This document shows, piece after piece, positions 15,985 through 23,667 of a stretch of 38,669 bases of DNA. The stretch is from Pseudanabaena sp. (lineage in GTDB: Bacteria > Cyanobacteriota > Cyanobacteriia > Pseudanabaenales > Pseudanabaenaceae). The stretch's first letter is position 1, and the number at the start of each line of letters is the position of its first letter. The notes under the pieces were generated by a model, which saw only the letters and a program-made list of their open reading frames with translations, was not told where the DNA came from and searched no databases. The position numbers were made by a program, and so were the translations under genes. Location: positions 1-38,669 of the forward strand of contig QBLS01000031.1 of the NCBI GenBank assembly GCA_003249015.1, written 5' to 3'.

Positions 15985-17640
15985 ATGGAAATGGGCGAAA
16001 TCAAAACAGAATCGTTAGATCTCATCGATAAGCTGAATGAGGTTGGGATCGCCCTTTCAGTGGAAAAAAATACTCCCAAGTTACTGGAAATGATTTTGCA
16101 GGCGGCAAAATCAATGCTCAATGCCGATGCAGGAACCCTTTATCTAGCCACAGAAGATAAACGGCATCTTTTGTTTGAAATTATCATGAATGACTCGTTA
16201 GGGATCATGATGGGAGCGCAATTGGGTGAACCGATCCCCTTTGATCCCCTGCCCCTCTATGGGGACGAAGGCAATCCAAACAAAACGATGGTGGCAGCCT
16301 ACGCCGCTTTATATAAGCAAACGATTAATATTCCCGATGCCTACACTGCGGAAGGGTTTGACTTTGCGGGGACACGAGCTTTTGATACCAAGACGGGTTA
16401 TCGATCGCAGTCATTTTTGACCTTGCCGATGCTCAATCATGAAAATGAACTAATAGGGGTATTGCAGCTAATCAATGCGAAAGATCCTGTTACCCAAGAA
16501 ATTATTGAATTTTCGCCCATCTCTCAGCGGATTGCTGAATCCCTTGCGTCACAGGCAGCAATGGCGCTGACCAACAATAAACTAATTGAGCAATTTCGCG
16601 AACTATTTGAATCTTTTATCAACCTAATTTCGGAAGCGATTGACAAAAAGTCACCCTATAACGGAGCGCATTGTCGCCGCGTTCCAACTTTGACGATGAT
16701 GATTGCCGAGGCAGCTTGTCAGGCAGATTATGGCATTTTTAAGGATTTCGTATTAAATGATGATGAACTATACGAAGTGAAAATTGCGGGATTACTCCAT
16801 GATTGCGGCAAAGTAACTACTCCTGTTCATGTAATTGATAAAGCTACTAAGTTAGAAACAATTTTTGATCGAATTCACCTAGTAAATACAAGGTTTGAAG
16901 TCTTAAAACGCGATGCGGAAATTAGTTTTTTAAATCAGAAAATTGCGGCGATCGAGTCGGGAAATCTGAGCGTTATTCCTGAGTTAGAGGATTTATTACA
17001 ACAAAAATTAGCCCAATATTCTAGTGATCAAGCTTTTCTACATGTATGCAATATCGGGGGCGAATTCATGCGTGACGAATACAAAGAAAGGCTGCAACAA
17101 ATTGCCAGATATCGATGGATCGATCCGCAGGGTGTGGAGACAAATTTCTTAACCGATAATGAAGTTTACAACCTGAGTATTTCTAGAGGTACTCTGACCG
17201 CAGAAGAACGCAAAATTATTAATGACCACATATCTGTAACTATAGAAATGTTGGAACAGTTGCCCTATCCACGCAATCTGCGCCGCGTCCCTGAGTATGC
17301 AGGAGGACACCATGAACGCATGGATGGTAAGGGATATCCCAAGGGGCTAACCCGTGAACAGATGTCACTGCCTGCGAGAATGATGGGTATTGCTGATATT
17401 TTTGAAGCCCTCAGTGCCAAGGACCGTCCCTACAAGAAGGGTAAAAATCTCACTGAATGTTTGCAGATCCTCGGTAAGATGCGCCTCGATAATCACATCG
17501 ATCCCGATCTATTTGACTTGTTTGTTAGCCAGAAAATCTATATGCGTTATGCCAAAGAGTATCTTGATCCTGAACAGATCGATGAGGTCGATGAGAGCAA
17601 AATTCTAGGATACAATCCACCCTTAGTGCCGCAGGCTTAA
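15985..17640 (+). CDS. GAF and HD-GYP domain phosphohydrolase
   Basis: This 551-residue cytosolic protein has an N-terminal GAF sensor domain (about residues 15-200, including MLNADAGTLYL and SFLTLPMLN). A C-terminal HD-GYP domain follows. The HD part shows NGAHCRRV and GLLHDCGKVTTP (about 267-278). The GYP part shows GHHERMDGKGYPKGL (about 440-454). HD-GYP enzymes hydrolyse cyclic di-GMP or related dinucleotides at a metal centre, and the ligands HD, HH and GYP are all present. Between the HD and GYP motifs lies about 100 residues more than in a compact HD-GYP domain. The start is the ATG at 15985. It is probably co-transcribed with the PIN-like gene 56 bases upstream. Confidence 0.88.
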   Translation: MEMGEIKTESLDLIDKLNEVGIALSVEKNTPKLLEMILQAAKSMLNADAGTLYLATEDKRHLLFEIIMNDSLGIMMGAQLGEPIPFDPLPLYGDEGNPNKTMVAAYAALYKQTINIPDAYTAEGFDFAGTRAFDTKTGYRSQSFLTLPMLNHENELIGVLQLINAKDPVTQEIIEFSPISQRIAESLASQAAMALTNNKLIEQFRELFESFINLISEAIDKKSPYNGAHCRRVPTLTMMIAEAACQADYGIFKDFVLNDDELYEVKIAGLLHDCGKVTTPVHVIDKATKLETIFDRIHLVNTRFEVLKRDAEISFLNQKIAAIESGNLSVIPELEDLLQQKLAQYSSDQAFLHVCNIGGEFMRDEYKERLQQIARYRWIDPQGVETNFLTDNEVYNLSISRGTLTAEERKIINDHISVTIEMLEQLPYPRNLRRVPEYAGGHHERMDGKGYPKGLTREQMSLPARMMGIADIFEALSAKDRPYKKGKNLTECLQILGKMRLDNHIDPDLFDLFVSQKIYMRYAKEYLDPEQIDEVDESKILGYNPPLVPQA

Positions 17641-17744
17641 CTTAAAAGTAAGGGCTATGCCCTTCCCTTTGCTTTGCAACATTACAGCCTGCTATAGCAC
17701 TTTTCAAATAAGCGGGGAAACCAACCCGTACTTCACTAGACTGA

Positions 17745-17794
17745 TAAACGCTAATTCACAAAAGTGTTGTCACACTTTTGTAAATTGGCGTTTA
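17745..17794. repeat. Hairpin module 1 of the composite repeat (AATTCACAAAAGTGT)
   Basis: TAAACGC and AATT-ACAAAAGTGT pair with their complements across TGTC, with two mismatches. The inner part matches module 1 at 18792-18827 and 32860-32893; the outer TAAACGC/GCGTTTA arms are unique here. It follows the HD-GYP gene and may act as its terminator. Confidence 0.65.
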
Positions 17795-17813
17795 GAAAGC
17801 GCAAAGCGCTGTA

Positions 17814-17843
17814 TTCAGAATCAATCTCCGCATTGATTCTGAA
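17814..17843. terminator. 12-bp hairpin TTCAGAATCAAT
   Basis: The arms at 17814-17825 and 17832-17843 are exact complements with a 6-base loop CTCCGC. It lies between the HD-GYP gene and the unrecognised gene at 17892. It is preceded by AAGCGCAAAGCGCTGTA, a short motif repeated near 13394 and 34613. Confidence 0.45.
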
Positions 17844-17891
17844 AATTATAGAAATGAGAAATTGATTTTGTATTTATTCACGTACTTGTCT

Positions 17892-18635
17892 ATGTTTGCC
17901 CAGTTCCGATCGCAATATCCACAGGGAAGCATCCAGACAGAGATGCTACCTAAAATTGATGGACTCCATGCATTTAGGGCGATCGTCTCCCAAGGAGATG
18001 CAGTCATGGGGACAGCTACAGCTATTGACAGTGATCTTGAAATTGCTGAAGATCGCGCCATCAAAAGAGCTTTGGCGATCGCGGGAATTGCCTTTGACCA
18101 TAATTTTGACAGCAACTACAGTGGGCGATCGCCGATGCTAACTCAAGTTTCCCGTGAGTCAACGACTGTCAACTCCCTACCGTCGGCAAATTTTAATGCG
18201 ATCGGTGCAGCAAGTCTTAGCTCAACACATAGCAACAGAACCCATACAACCCACAATATTGAGTCAGAGCCCGCCTTAGAGTATGTCCCCGATCAGCGCG
18301 ATCAGTATGCAGATCGTTACGCCGACGAATATATTCCTGAAAAAATTAATGACTTCAAACCTAGCGAGAGTGACTTAATTAGTCCCATTCCGCCCAAGCC
18401 AATCACACCTCAGATTGCCCAAGAACCTATGGATTTATCCAATGCCATTTCTAACATAGATGTGGAGATGGCTCGTTTGGGATGGACAAAGGCTCAAGGA
18501 CGTGATTATTTAGTAAGGACATTTGACAAAAAATCACGTCAACAACTAACAAATGATGAACTACTAAGATTTCTATCCCACTTAAAATCCTTAGCAACAC
18601 CGCCAAAACCATCAGCAAGTGATGATTTTTTCTAA
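17892..18635 (+). CDS. Unrecognised protein with a C-terminal helical motif
   Basis: From the ATG at 17892 this gives 247 residues; a TTG 30 bases upstream in frame is a weaker start. The N-terminal 65 residues look folded, with FRAIVSQGDAVMGTATAIDS and AEDRAIKRALAIAGI. The middle (about 70-185) is rich in Ser, Pro, Asp and Tyr and is probably disordered. The last 55 residues contain LGWTKAQGRDYLVRTF and SRQQLTNDELLRFLSHL, a compact helical motif I believe recurs in other cyanobacterial proteins. The ALKRAL-like N-terminal motif is loosely reminiscent of single-strand annealing proteins, which I cannot confirm. It stands alone between hairpins. Confidence 0.65.
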   Translation: MFAQFRSQYPQGSIQTEMLPKIDGLHAFRAIVSQGDAVMGTATAIDSDLEIAEDRAIKRALAIAGIAFDHNFDSNYSGRSPMLTQVSRESTTVNSLPSANFNAIGAASLSSTHSNRTHTTHNIESEPALEYVPDQRDQYADRYADEYIPEKINDFKPSESDLISPIPPKPITPQIAQEPMDLSNAISNIDVEMARLGWTKAQGRDYLVRTFDKKSRQQLTNDELLRFLSHLKSLATPPKPSASDDFF

Positions 18636-18706
18636 ATGAAATTAATTTTATGGCTCCCGTCACTTGCACTACAGCAATTGCCGATCAAACAAAACACAAA
18701 CAAAAC

Positions 18707-18737
18707 ATTAAAAACTTGGCAAAGCCAAGTTTTTAAT
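18707..18737 (+). terminator. 14-bp hairpin, loop AAA
   Basis: ATTAAAAACTTGGC and its exact complement flank an AAA loop, and the right arm runs through GTTTTTAAT, giving a U-tract. It is the likely terminator of the gene ending at 18635. Confidence 0.6.
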
Positions 18738-18744
18738 ATCAAAT

Positions 18745-18835
18745 TAAATACGATATTTCTTTGTTTAAAAACCCATACTTGGTTTGGCTCTCAATTCACA
18801 AAAGTGTGACTACACTTTTGTGAATTGGTATAACA
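18745..18835. repeat. Partial composite repeat (modules 2 and 1)
   Basis: It contains TTTCTTTGTTTAAAAACCC, then CATACTTGGTTTGG, then the hairpin at 18792-18827 (CAATTCACAAAAGTGT paired to ACACTTTTGTGAATTG), then GTATAAC. Compared with the copies at 31441 and 32836 the module order is reversed and the third hairpin is reduced to one arm. Confidence 0.7.
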
Positions 18836-18953
18836 TAGCATTCTGCTTGATTTGAATTTGGGTGCAAAGCACAGGTGGCGATCGCCATAGCAGCTACCTC
18901 GCTACAGGCAAATACCAAAATCAACTTTTAATCACAAAGCCCAAAATTCCCCA

Positions 18954-20591
18954 ATGAAATCTCATAACTTCCAAGAAGAGCTTAGTCTCCTAATCCGCGC
19001 AAAATGTCCGATTATTTACATCGTGACTTGGGAGGAAGAACGTGCCGAAAAGGCGATCGCGCAGGTTGCTCAAGATTGTGCGCCACCAAGGCAGACTCTT
19101 TATTACGACCTAGTGCGTGGTTTTGAGCATAATCAAGAAGGGAAGAACAATCTTTTGCAAGCTTTACAGATTGTCGAAAATAGCGATCGCCAGACTGCAA
19201 ATATTTATGTATTTCGGGATTTGCATCGGCGCTTGGCGGCGCAGAGACTAGATGAAATTTTGGTGCGCCAACTCCGCAACCTATATCGGAGTTTGCGAAA
19301 TTCTCGTAAAACCTTGATTTTATTAAGTCCATTACTAGAGATGCCCTCGGAACTAGAAGAACAAGTCTCAGTTCTTTATTTCCCATTGCCCGAAACTACC
19401 GAGATTCGCAATATCATTGAGCAGATGATTCCCTCTGAGCAATTAAGGTTAGAGGGGAATAGTCTAGAGCAGTTAATCAAAGCCTGTATGGGCATGACTC
19501 GCGATCGCATTTGTCATACCCTCTCTAAATCGATTGTCCAAAAGCACTTTCTCAATGAATCGGATATTGATCGCGTCTTAGTTGAGAAGCAGAAACGGAT
19601 TCGTCAGACTGAATTTTTGGAGTTCTTTACCCCCAATGAAACCCTCGATAGTATCGGCGGTTTGGATAATTTCAAACTATGGCTAATGCAGCGCCAGCAA
19701 GCTTTTTCGGACGAGGCACGAGCCTTTGGGTTGCCAAATCCGCGTGGAGTGCTGTTGCTAGGCATTCAAGGCACAGGCAAAAGTCTTTGTGCTAAGGCGA
19801 TCGCTAACCTTTGGCGGCTGCCATTGCTGCGATTGGATGTGGGGAGATTGTTTGGCAGTCTAGTCGGGCAGTCGGAGAGTCGGACGCGCCAGACAATCCA
19901 GCTTGCCGAAGCCCTTGCGCCTTGCATTCTCTGGATCGATGAAATTGATAAAGCTTTTGGCGGTATCGCTAATAGCATGGGTGATTCAGGAACCAGTCAG
20001 AGAGTTTTAGGAACTTTGCTAACTTGGATGCAGGAAAAGTCTAGCCCTGTATTTGTTGTAGCAACTGCCAATAATATTCATGCCTTACCACCTGAGTTAT
20101 TACGCAAAGGGCGCTTTGATGAATTGTTTTTTATTAACTTACCCACCTATGAAGAACGCAAAGAAATATTTCTACTCCATTTGAAACGCTTCCGCCCTGT
20201 GGAATTGCATAGCTTTGATGTAGAACAGATGGCGGAAATTTCTAAGGAATTTAGTGGAGCCGAAATCGAACAGGCGATCGTGGAAGGAATGTATCGCGCT
20301 TTCCATGAGCAAAGAGATGTTTTGACCGATGACATTCTAGGAGCGATTAGGGAAACTTATCCCTTGGCAAGCACTGCTAGAGAGCAGATTAGTTTTATGC
20401 AGGCATGGGCAACTCAAGGTCGAGCTAGAAGTGCTTCTAAGATTGAAAATACTAATGGAATAGCAGATAAAGTGACTGATATCAGCGCAATTAGTAAGAC
20501 AATTGGCAAGTCCATGGAGAAATCGGCTACTAAGCATCGTCCTTTACCCTTGCCGCCATTGCCTCAAATCAAATCTAGCGCTGACCAATGA
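18954..20591 (+). CDS. ycf46: Ycf46-type AAA ATPase
   Basis: This 545-residue protein matches the plastid and cyanobacterial Ycf46 family. An N-terminal non-catalytic domain (about 1-225, starting with an FQEELSLLIRAKCPIIYIVT segment) precedes one AAA module. In that module are P-loop GIQGTGKS (270-277), Walker B ILWIDEID (325-332), a VVATANN sensor and RKGRFDELF (about 384-392). The final 80 residues are polar. Family members are soluble. The Synechocystis homologue slr0374 has been linked to stress response and photosynthetic regulation, as I recall. The start is the ATG at 18954. Its last four bases, ATGA, overlap the start of the DUF3038 gene, so translation is probably coupled. It leads an operon with the DUF3038 and DUF4335 genes. 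Confidence 0.88.
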   Translation: MKSHNFQEELSLLIRAKCPIIYIVTWEEERAEKAIAQVAQDCAPPRQTLYYDLVRGFEHNQEGKNNLLQALQIVENSDRQTANIYVFRDLHRRLAAQRLDEILVRQLRNLYRSLRNSRKTLILLSPLLEMPSELEEQVSVLYFPLPETTEIRNIIEQMIPSEQLRLEGNSLEQLIKACMGMTRDRICHTLSKSIVQKHFLNESDIDRVLVEKQKRIRQTEFLEFFTPNETLDSIGGLDNFKLWLMQRQQAFSDEARAFGLPNPRGVLLLGIQGTGKSLCAKAIANLWRLPLLRLDVGRLFGSLVGQSESRTRQTIQLAEALAPCILWIDEIDKAFGGIANSMGDSGTSQRVLGTLLTWMQEKSSPVFVVATANNIHALPPELLRKGRFDELFFINLPTYEERKEIFLLHLKRFRPVELHSFDVEQMAEISKEFSGAEIEQAIVEGMYRAFHEQRDVLTDDILGAIRETYPLASTAREQISFMQAWATQGRARSASKIENTNGIADKVTDISAISKTIGKSMEKSATKHRPLPLPPLPQIKSSADQ

Positions 20592-21145
20592 CTTCCGCCA
20601 GTTCCTTTGATAATATTGACGATCCCTCATTGCCTCAACTACAGGCGATCAAAGCGCATTTAGATTTGATATTGATCGCTTTGGAAGCTTTAACAGGCTT
20701 AGGTTCTGATGAAATGCTGTCTGTCGCCGAAAAATTGGGGTTGACGGAGATTTTAAGCGATCGCATTACCCTCTGGCGATTGCGCCAAGCTAGTCCACTA
20801 CGCAAAGGTAAGGGGCGCAAAAAACTGGATGTGGATGAGGCTAGAGCCATGACCCTCATTAGTTGTAGCCTTGCCGCCCAACAGCAATTCGCGATCCGCA
20901 ATGCGGTTGCTCAACTCGAAAAAAGCACATCTTTAAAACTCCCACCCCATCGAGAGCCAATAATCGGTGACTATCTTGATCGATTTAATAATCTCTATCA
21001 AGAACGGATGACCGAAGAAGATCAAGCTAAACCTGACGCAATTCAGCGCTTAGCGTTAAAATTATTAATAGATTTGTTATTTTATAGTTCACAGCTTGGA
21101 TCGCGCCGTCTCTGGGTTGCCCTATTTGAGCGCAGCCAAACTTGA
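20588..21145 (+). CDS. DUF3038 family protein
   Basis: This 185-residue, mostly helical soluble protein fits DUF3038, known to me mainly from cyanobacteria and usually next to a Ycf46-type gene. Segments such as IKAHLDLILIALEALTGLG, WRLRQASPLRKGKGRKKLD and DEARAMTLISCSLA are typical. No catalytic motif or membrane helix is present. The ATG at 20588 overlaps the TGA of ycf46 by four bases, a strong sign of coupled translation and shared function. The next gene (DUF4335) begins 42 bases downstream after a small hairpin. Confidence 0.82.
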   Translation: MTSASSFDNIDDPSLPQLQAIKAHLDLILIALEALTGLGSDEMLSVAEKLGLTEILSDRITLWRLRQASPLRKGKGRKKLDVDEARAMTLISCSLAAQQQFAIRNAVAQLEKSTSLKLPPHREPIIGDYLDRFNNLYQERMTEEDQAKPDAIQRLALKLLIDLLFYSSQLGSRRLWVALFERSQT

Positions 21146-21148
21146 TCT

Positions 21149-21175
21149 AAAAAGGCTGGCATAGCCAGACTTTTT
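21149..21175. repeat. Small hairpin, GGCTGGC-ATA-GCCAG core
   Basis: AAAAAGGCTGGC and GCCAGACTTTTT pair with one mismatch across an ATA loop. It sits between two genes of an apparent operon (21145 and 21188). The core resembles the palindromes at 9477-9547 and 27912-27975. It could reduce transcription into the DUF4335 gene. Confidence 0.65.
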
Positions 21176-21187
21176 AAAACTAAAACT

Positions 21188-22462
21188 ATGTCAAACTCAA
21201 ACATCCTTAATCGCCGCTACGAGCTACCCAACTGCTTACTAGAGATTTGGACAGAGCGATCGCCTTTGTCAGAATGGCAGTCACAAGTTGTCGCGCAAAA
21301 CTTGAAGTTTTATCTGCAATTAGGAGAGGGTGGCAAGGTAATTAAGGGAAATCAACAGCAAATTAGCTGCCTAATCGAAGCCGTGACAACCTACTGCGAT
21401 CGCTGGCTAGCACAGGACAAATTCGACTCACTCACCCATAAAATTAGCATTCCTAAATCTTCCAAACTAAATCTCTCAACTTTACGCCTCTCCACACTCC
21501 AGTTATTTGATTTATATGAAGGGCTGGAACTTTGCACTCGTGAATTTGTGATCTTGCCAAGCATCGTTTTAGAAGTTCGCCGCATCAGCCCCAATTGGCT
21601 CAAAATCGCCGCCAGTATACTAGCGATCGCTGGAGTTAGTTTTGGCGCAATTCGCCTAGTTTCACGGGATCAAACCAGCTACCAAATCGCCCAGCCCACC
21701 TCAGTTTCAGCACCAGAGATTACCGCATTATCGCCATCTCCTCAAATACAAGAAAAGATTCCACCAACGAGCCTATCATCTCCACCTGCTAGTCCTAAGG
21801 CTAACGCTCAAGCTGGTGGTAGTCCATCCGCAAATGTCAGTGAGGTTCCTAGTCCAGAGGGAGAAAAGAACATCCCCGAAGCCAAGCAACAAGCTGGCGA
21901 GCAAGCGCGAAAGGAAGTAATCGCGATCGCTCCCCAAATGTCGCAACCCCCAAGTAAACCTAGTACTCTGCGTCAAAGGGCTAATGATAGTAACAATCTT
22001 GATGCTCCTGCGGCGGCAACACTCGAAGCCCCAAGTCAAGAAGCAGGAAACCCAGAACCCGCACCTGCCGAATCAGCAAAGCTATCTCCTGCATCTCCAT
22101 CAATGCGTTCTTCTGCACCCGCAGCAATTCCTTCTGCTCCTATAGGAGAATCTACTAGTGGAAGTATTTCAAGTAAGTTTGCCAGCATAAAGCCGATAGA
22201 AGTTAAGTCATCCTTACCAAGTCAAGTTTTCACAGATTTAACTGAATATATTCAATCCCAACAAATCACATCATCATCCCAAGGAACTGTAAGTTTTGAG
22301 ATAGAGCTAGTTGGGCAAGAAGTTGTCAAAGTAAATCTCAATTCTGAAAAATCAAACCTAGCCGATACGAAAGCAGTTCAAACATTGCAAAAGTTAATTA
22401 TGAAATGGCGATCGCCTATAGTTTCGACAGGAAAGATTTACATAACCTTGCAGGTTAACTAG
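21188..22462 (+). CDS. DUF4335 protein with membrane helix and TonB-like C-terminus
   Basis: This 424-residue protein opens with RRYELPNCLLEIW, the start of the DUF4335 domain (about residues 1-130). A membrane helix follows at about 138-158 (LKIAASILAIAGVSFGAIRL). Residues about 165-330 are Pro/Ser/Ala-rich and probably span a periplasmic or lumenal space. The last 80 residues (VSFEIELVGQEVVKVNLNS ... GKIYITLQVN) look like a small beta-rich domain similar in style to TonB C-terminal domains. It is the third gene of the ycf46-DUF3038-DUF4335 operon. The topology suggests it links the soluble AAA ATPase to a membrane; that is inference. The start is the ATG at 21188. Confidence 0.82.
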   Translation: MSNSNILNRRYELPNCLLEIWTERSPLSEWQSQVVAQNLKFYLQLGEGGKVIKGNQQQISCLIEAVTTYCDRWLAQDKFDSLTHKISIPKSSKLNLSTLRLSTLQLFDLYEGLELCTREFVILPSIVLEVRRISPNWLKIAASILAIAGVSFGAIRLVSRDQTSYQIAQPTSVSAPEITALSPSPQIQEKIPPTSLSSPPASPKANAQAGGSPSANVSEVPSPEGEKNIPEAKQQAGEQARKEVIAIAPQMSQPPSKPSTLRQRANDSNNLDAPAAATLEAPSQEAGNPEPAPAESAKLSPASPSMRSSAPAAIPSAPIGESTSGSISSKFASIKPIEVKSSLPSQVFTDLTEYIQSQQITSSSQGTVSFEIELVGQEVVKVNLNSEKSNLADTKAVQTLQKLIMKWRSPIVSTGKIYITLQVN

Positions 22463-22463
22463 A

Positions 22464-22542
22464 GGCTTCGACTTCGCTCAGCCACCGTCGCTATTGCTAG
22501 CTGAGCGAAGTCGAAGCTTGGTGGCTGGGCAAAGTCGAAGCT
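22464..22542. terminator. CTTCGACTTCGCTCAGC inverted repeats between convergent genes
   Basis: GGCTTCGACTTCGCTCAGC (22464-22482) pairs with GCTGAGCGAAGTCGAAGC (22500-22517). A further degenerate unit, GGCTGGGCAAAGTCGAAGC, follows to about 22542. It fills the 82 bases between the convergent ends at 22462 and 22545, so it is well placed as a bidirectional terminator. Related copies lie at 10-29 and 6149-6194. Confidence 0.6.
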
Positions 22543-22544
22543 AT

Positions 22545-23420
22545 CTAATTATTTAATTGAAAGATAAAACTTACCTTATCGCCTTTGCCTAACGAAATGC
22601 GATCGCCTGCTCTAAGCTTGTGACGATTGCCTGCCGATAAAGGCAAATTATTAATGTAAGTTCCATTAGAACTTCCCGTATCTTCAAAATAGAAGAAACC
22701 GCCTTCAGTACGAATGTCGGCATGGATGCGCGATACAATGTCAGAGTCAGGAAAGCCCGACACATCGATATCAGGTGGAATTACCGTATTTGGCTTACCG
22801 ATATGTACAACTGATAGATGGGCGGGAATTTCAATATTGAGGTTAGTCTGAACATGGAGCAATGAAGCTGCAAGCTGCTGGAGTTGAGTTTTCGCATTGA
22901 TCGGGGTAGCTTTTTCGTAAGAATTTTCATTGCCCAGTTCAGGCTCAAATATATTGTTGATGGGAGTACTTACAGGCGCTTCACCACCATCCTCTGCAAG
23001 TATTTTTTCAATGTCAGTAAACTTAGGAATAGTGGGAAATTCCGAAATAGAATTGATAACTAAGCCCGAATCATCGCTAGATGTCTCGTTAGGTACGGTG
23101 TTTGACATAGCATTAGAAGTTGGATGAATAGAAGGGTTAGTAACAGACGCTGTTTGAGAGATAGAAACTTCAGACATTAAGTTATTGCCTACGGATTCAC
23201 TTGATATATCTAATCCTTCATCGGCTATCTTGCTGAGAGCATGACCTACAGCACTGCTTAAATTAAAACCGCAATGACCACAAAATTTAGCATCTGAGCG
23301 AACATCTGATTGGCAATTTGGACATTGAATCGTACTAACTACTGGCAATACCGAAAAGCAAGCTTCACAGTTTACAGCTCCATCAGGATTAGCATGAGCG
23401 CAACTAGGGCAAATAATCAT
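22545..23420 (-). CDS. FHA domain protein with two N-terminal zinc ribbons
   Basis: This 291-residue protein has two four-cysteine ribbons at the N-terminus: C4, C7, C18, C21 and C33, C36, C47, C50. A long Ser/Asn/Thr-rich linker (about 55-175) follows. The C-terminal FHA domain (about 195-290) shows the phosphothreonine-binding signature: IGKPNT, then SRIHADI with the serine, arginine and histidine, then DTGSSNGTYIN. FHA domains bind phosphothreonine, so this is a likely adaptor downstream of a Ser/Thr kinase such as the one at 6232. It shares its strand with the VWA gene upstream, but 247 bases separate them. The start is the ATG at 23418-23420. Confidence 0.9.
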   Translation of the reverse strand: MIICPSCAHANPDGAVNCEACFSVLPVVSTIQCPNCQSDVRSDAKFCGHCGFNLSSAVGHALSKIADEGLDISSESVGNNLMSEVSISQTASVTNPSIHPTSNAMSNTVPNETSSDDSGLVINSISEFPTIPKFTDIEKILAEDGGEAPVSTPINNIFEPELGNENSYEKATPINAKTQLQQLAASLLHVQTNLNIEIPAHLSVVHIGKPNTVIPPDIDVSGFPDSDIVSRIHADIRTEGGFFYFEDTGSSNGTYINNLPLSAGNRHKLRAGDRISLGKGDKVSFIFQLNN

Positions 23421-23667
23421 AACAACAAATTAAGAGCAACTGGACAAGTGTTCGTAATTGCAAGAATCACGTTTAAGTTTATTTTTGGTAGTTAAGCGCA
23501 AACAAGTTTAAAACCTAGAAGCTTGTTAGCCCTGCTAAGAGAACGGAGCAGGCTACGACTTAACCACTCATTCTTTGAATAATTAGGCATAGCATCTACA
23601 CAAATCCTCATCATTTCTCTGAGACTATCAAATAGTATAGTGATTTTTAGTCTGGGCGTTACGATTC

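Larger units (their letters stand above)
18636..18953. other. Intergenic stretch upstream of the ycf46 operon
   Basis: No gene is seen. It holds a 14-bp hairpin at 18707-18737 and a partial composite repeat at about 18745-18835. The last 115 bases before the Ycf46-type gene contain a GCGATCGC site but no promoter I would commit to. Confidence 0.6.

Noticed and set aside
23492-23614. 40-codon minus-strand frame between the VWA and FHA genes
   Set aside because: It begins with two ATGs and reads MMRICVDAMPNYSKNEW, but no family or ribosome-binding site is visible and length alone is consistent with chance. It could be a remnant, but I cannot support it.
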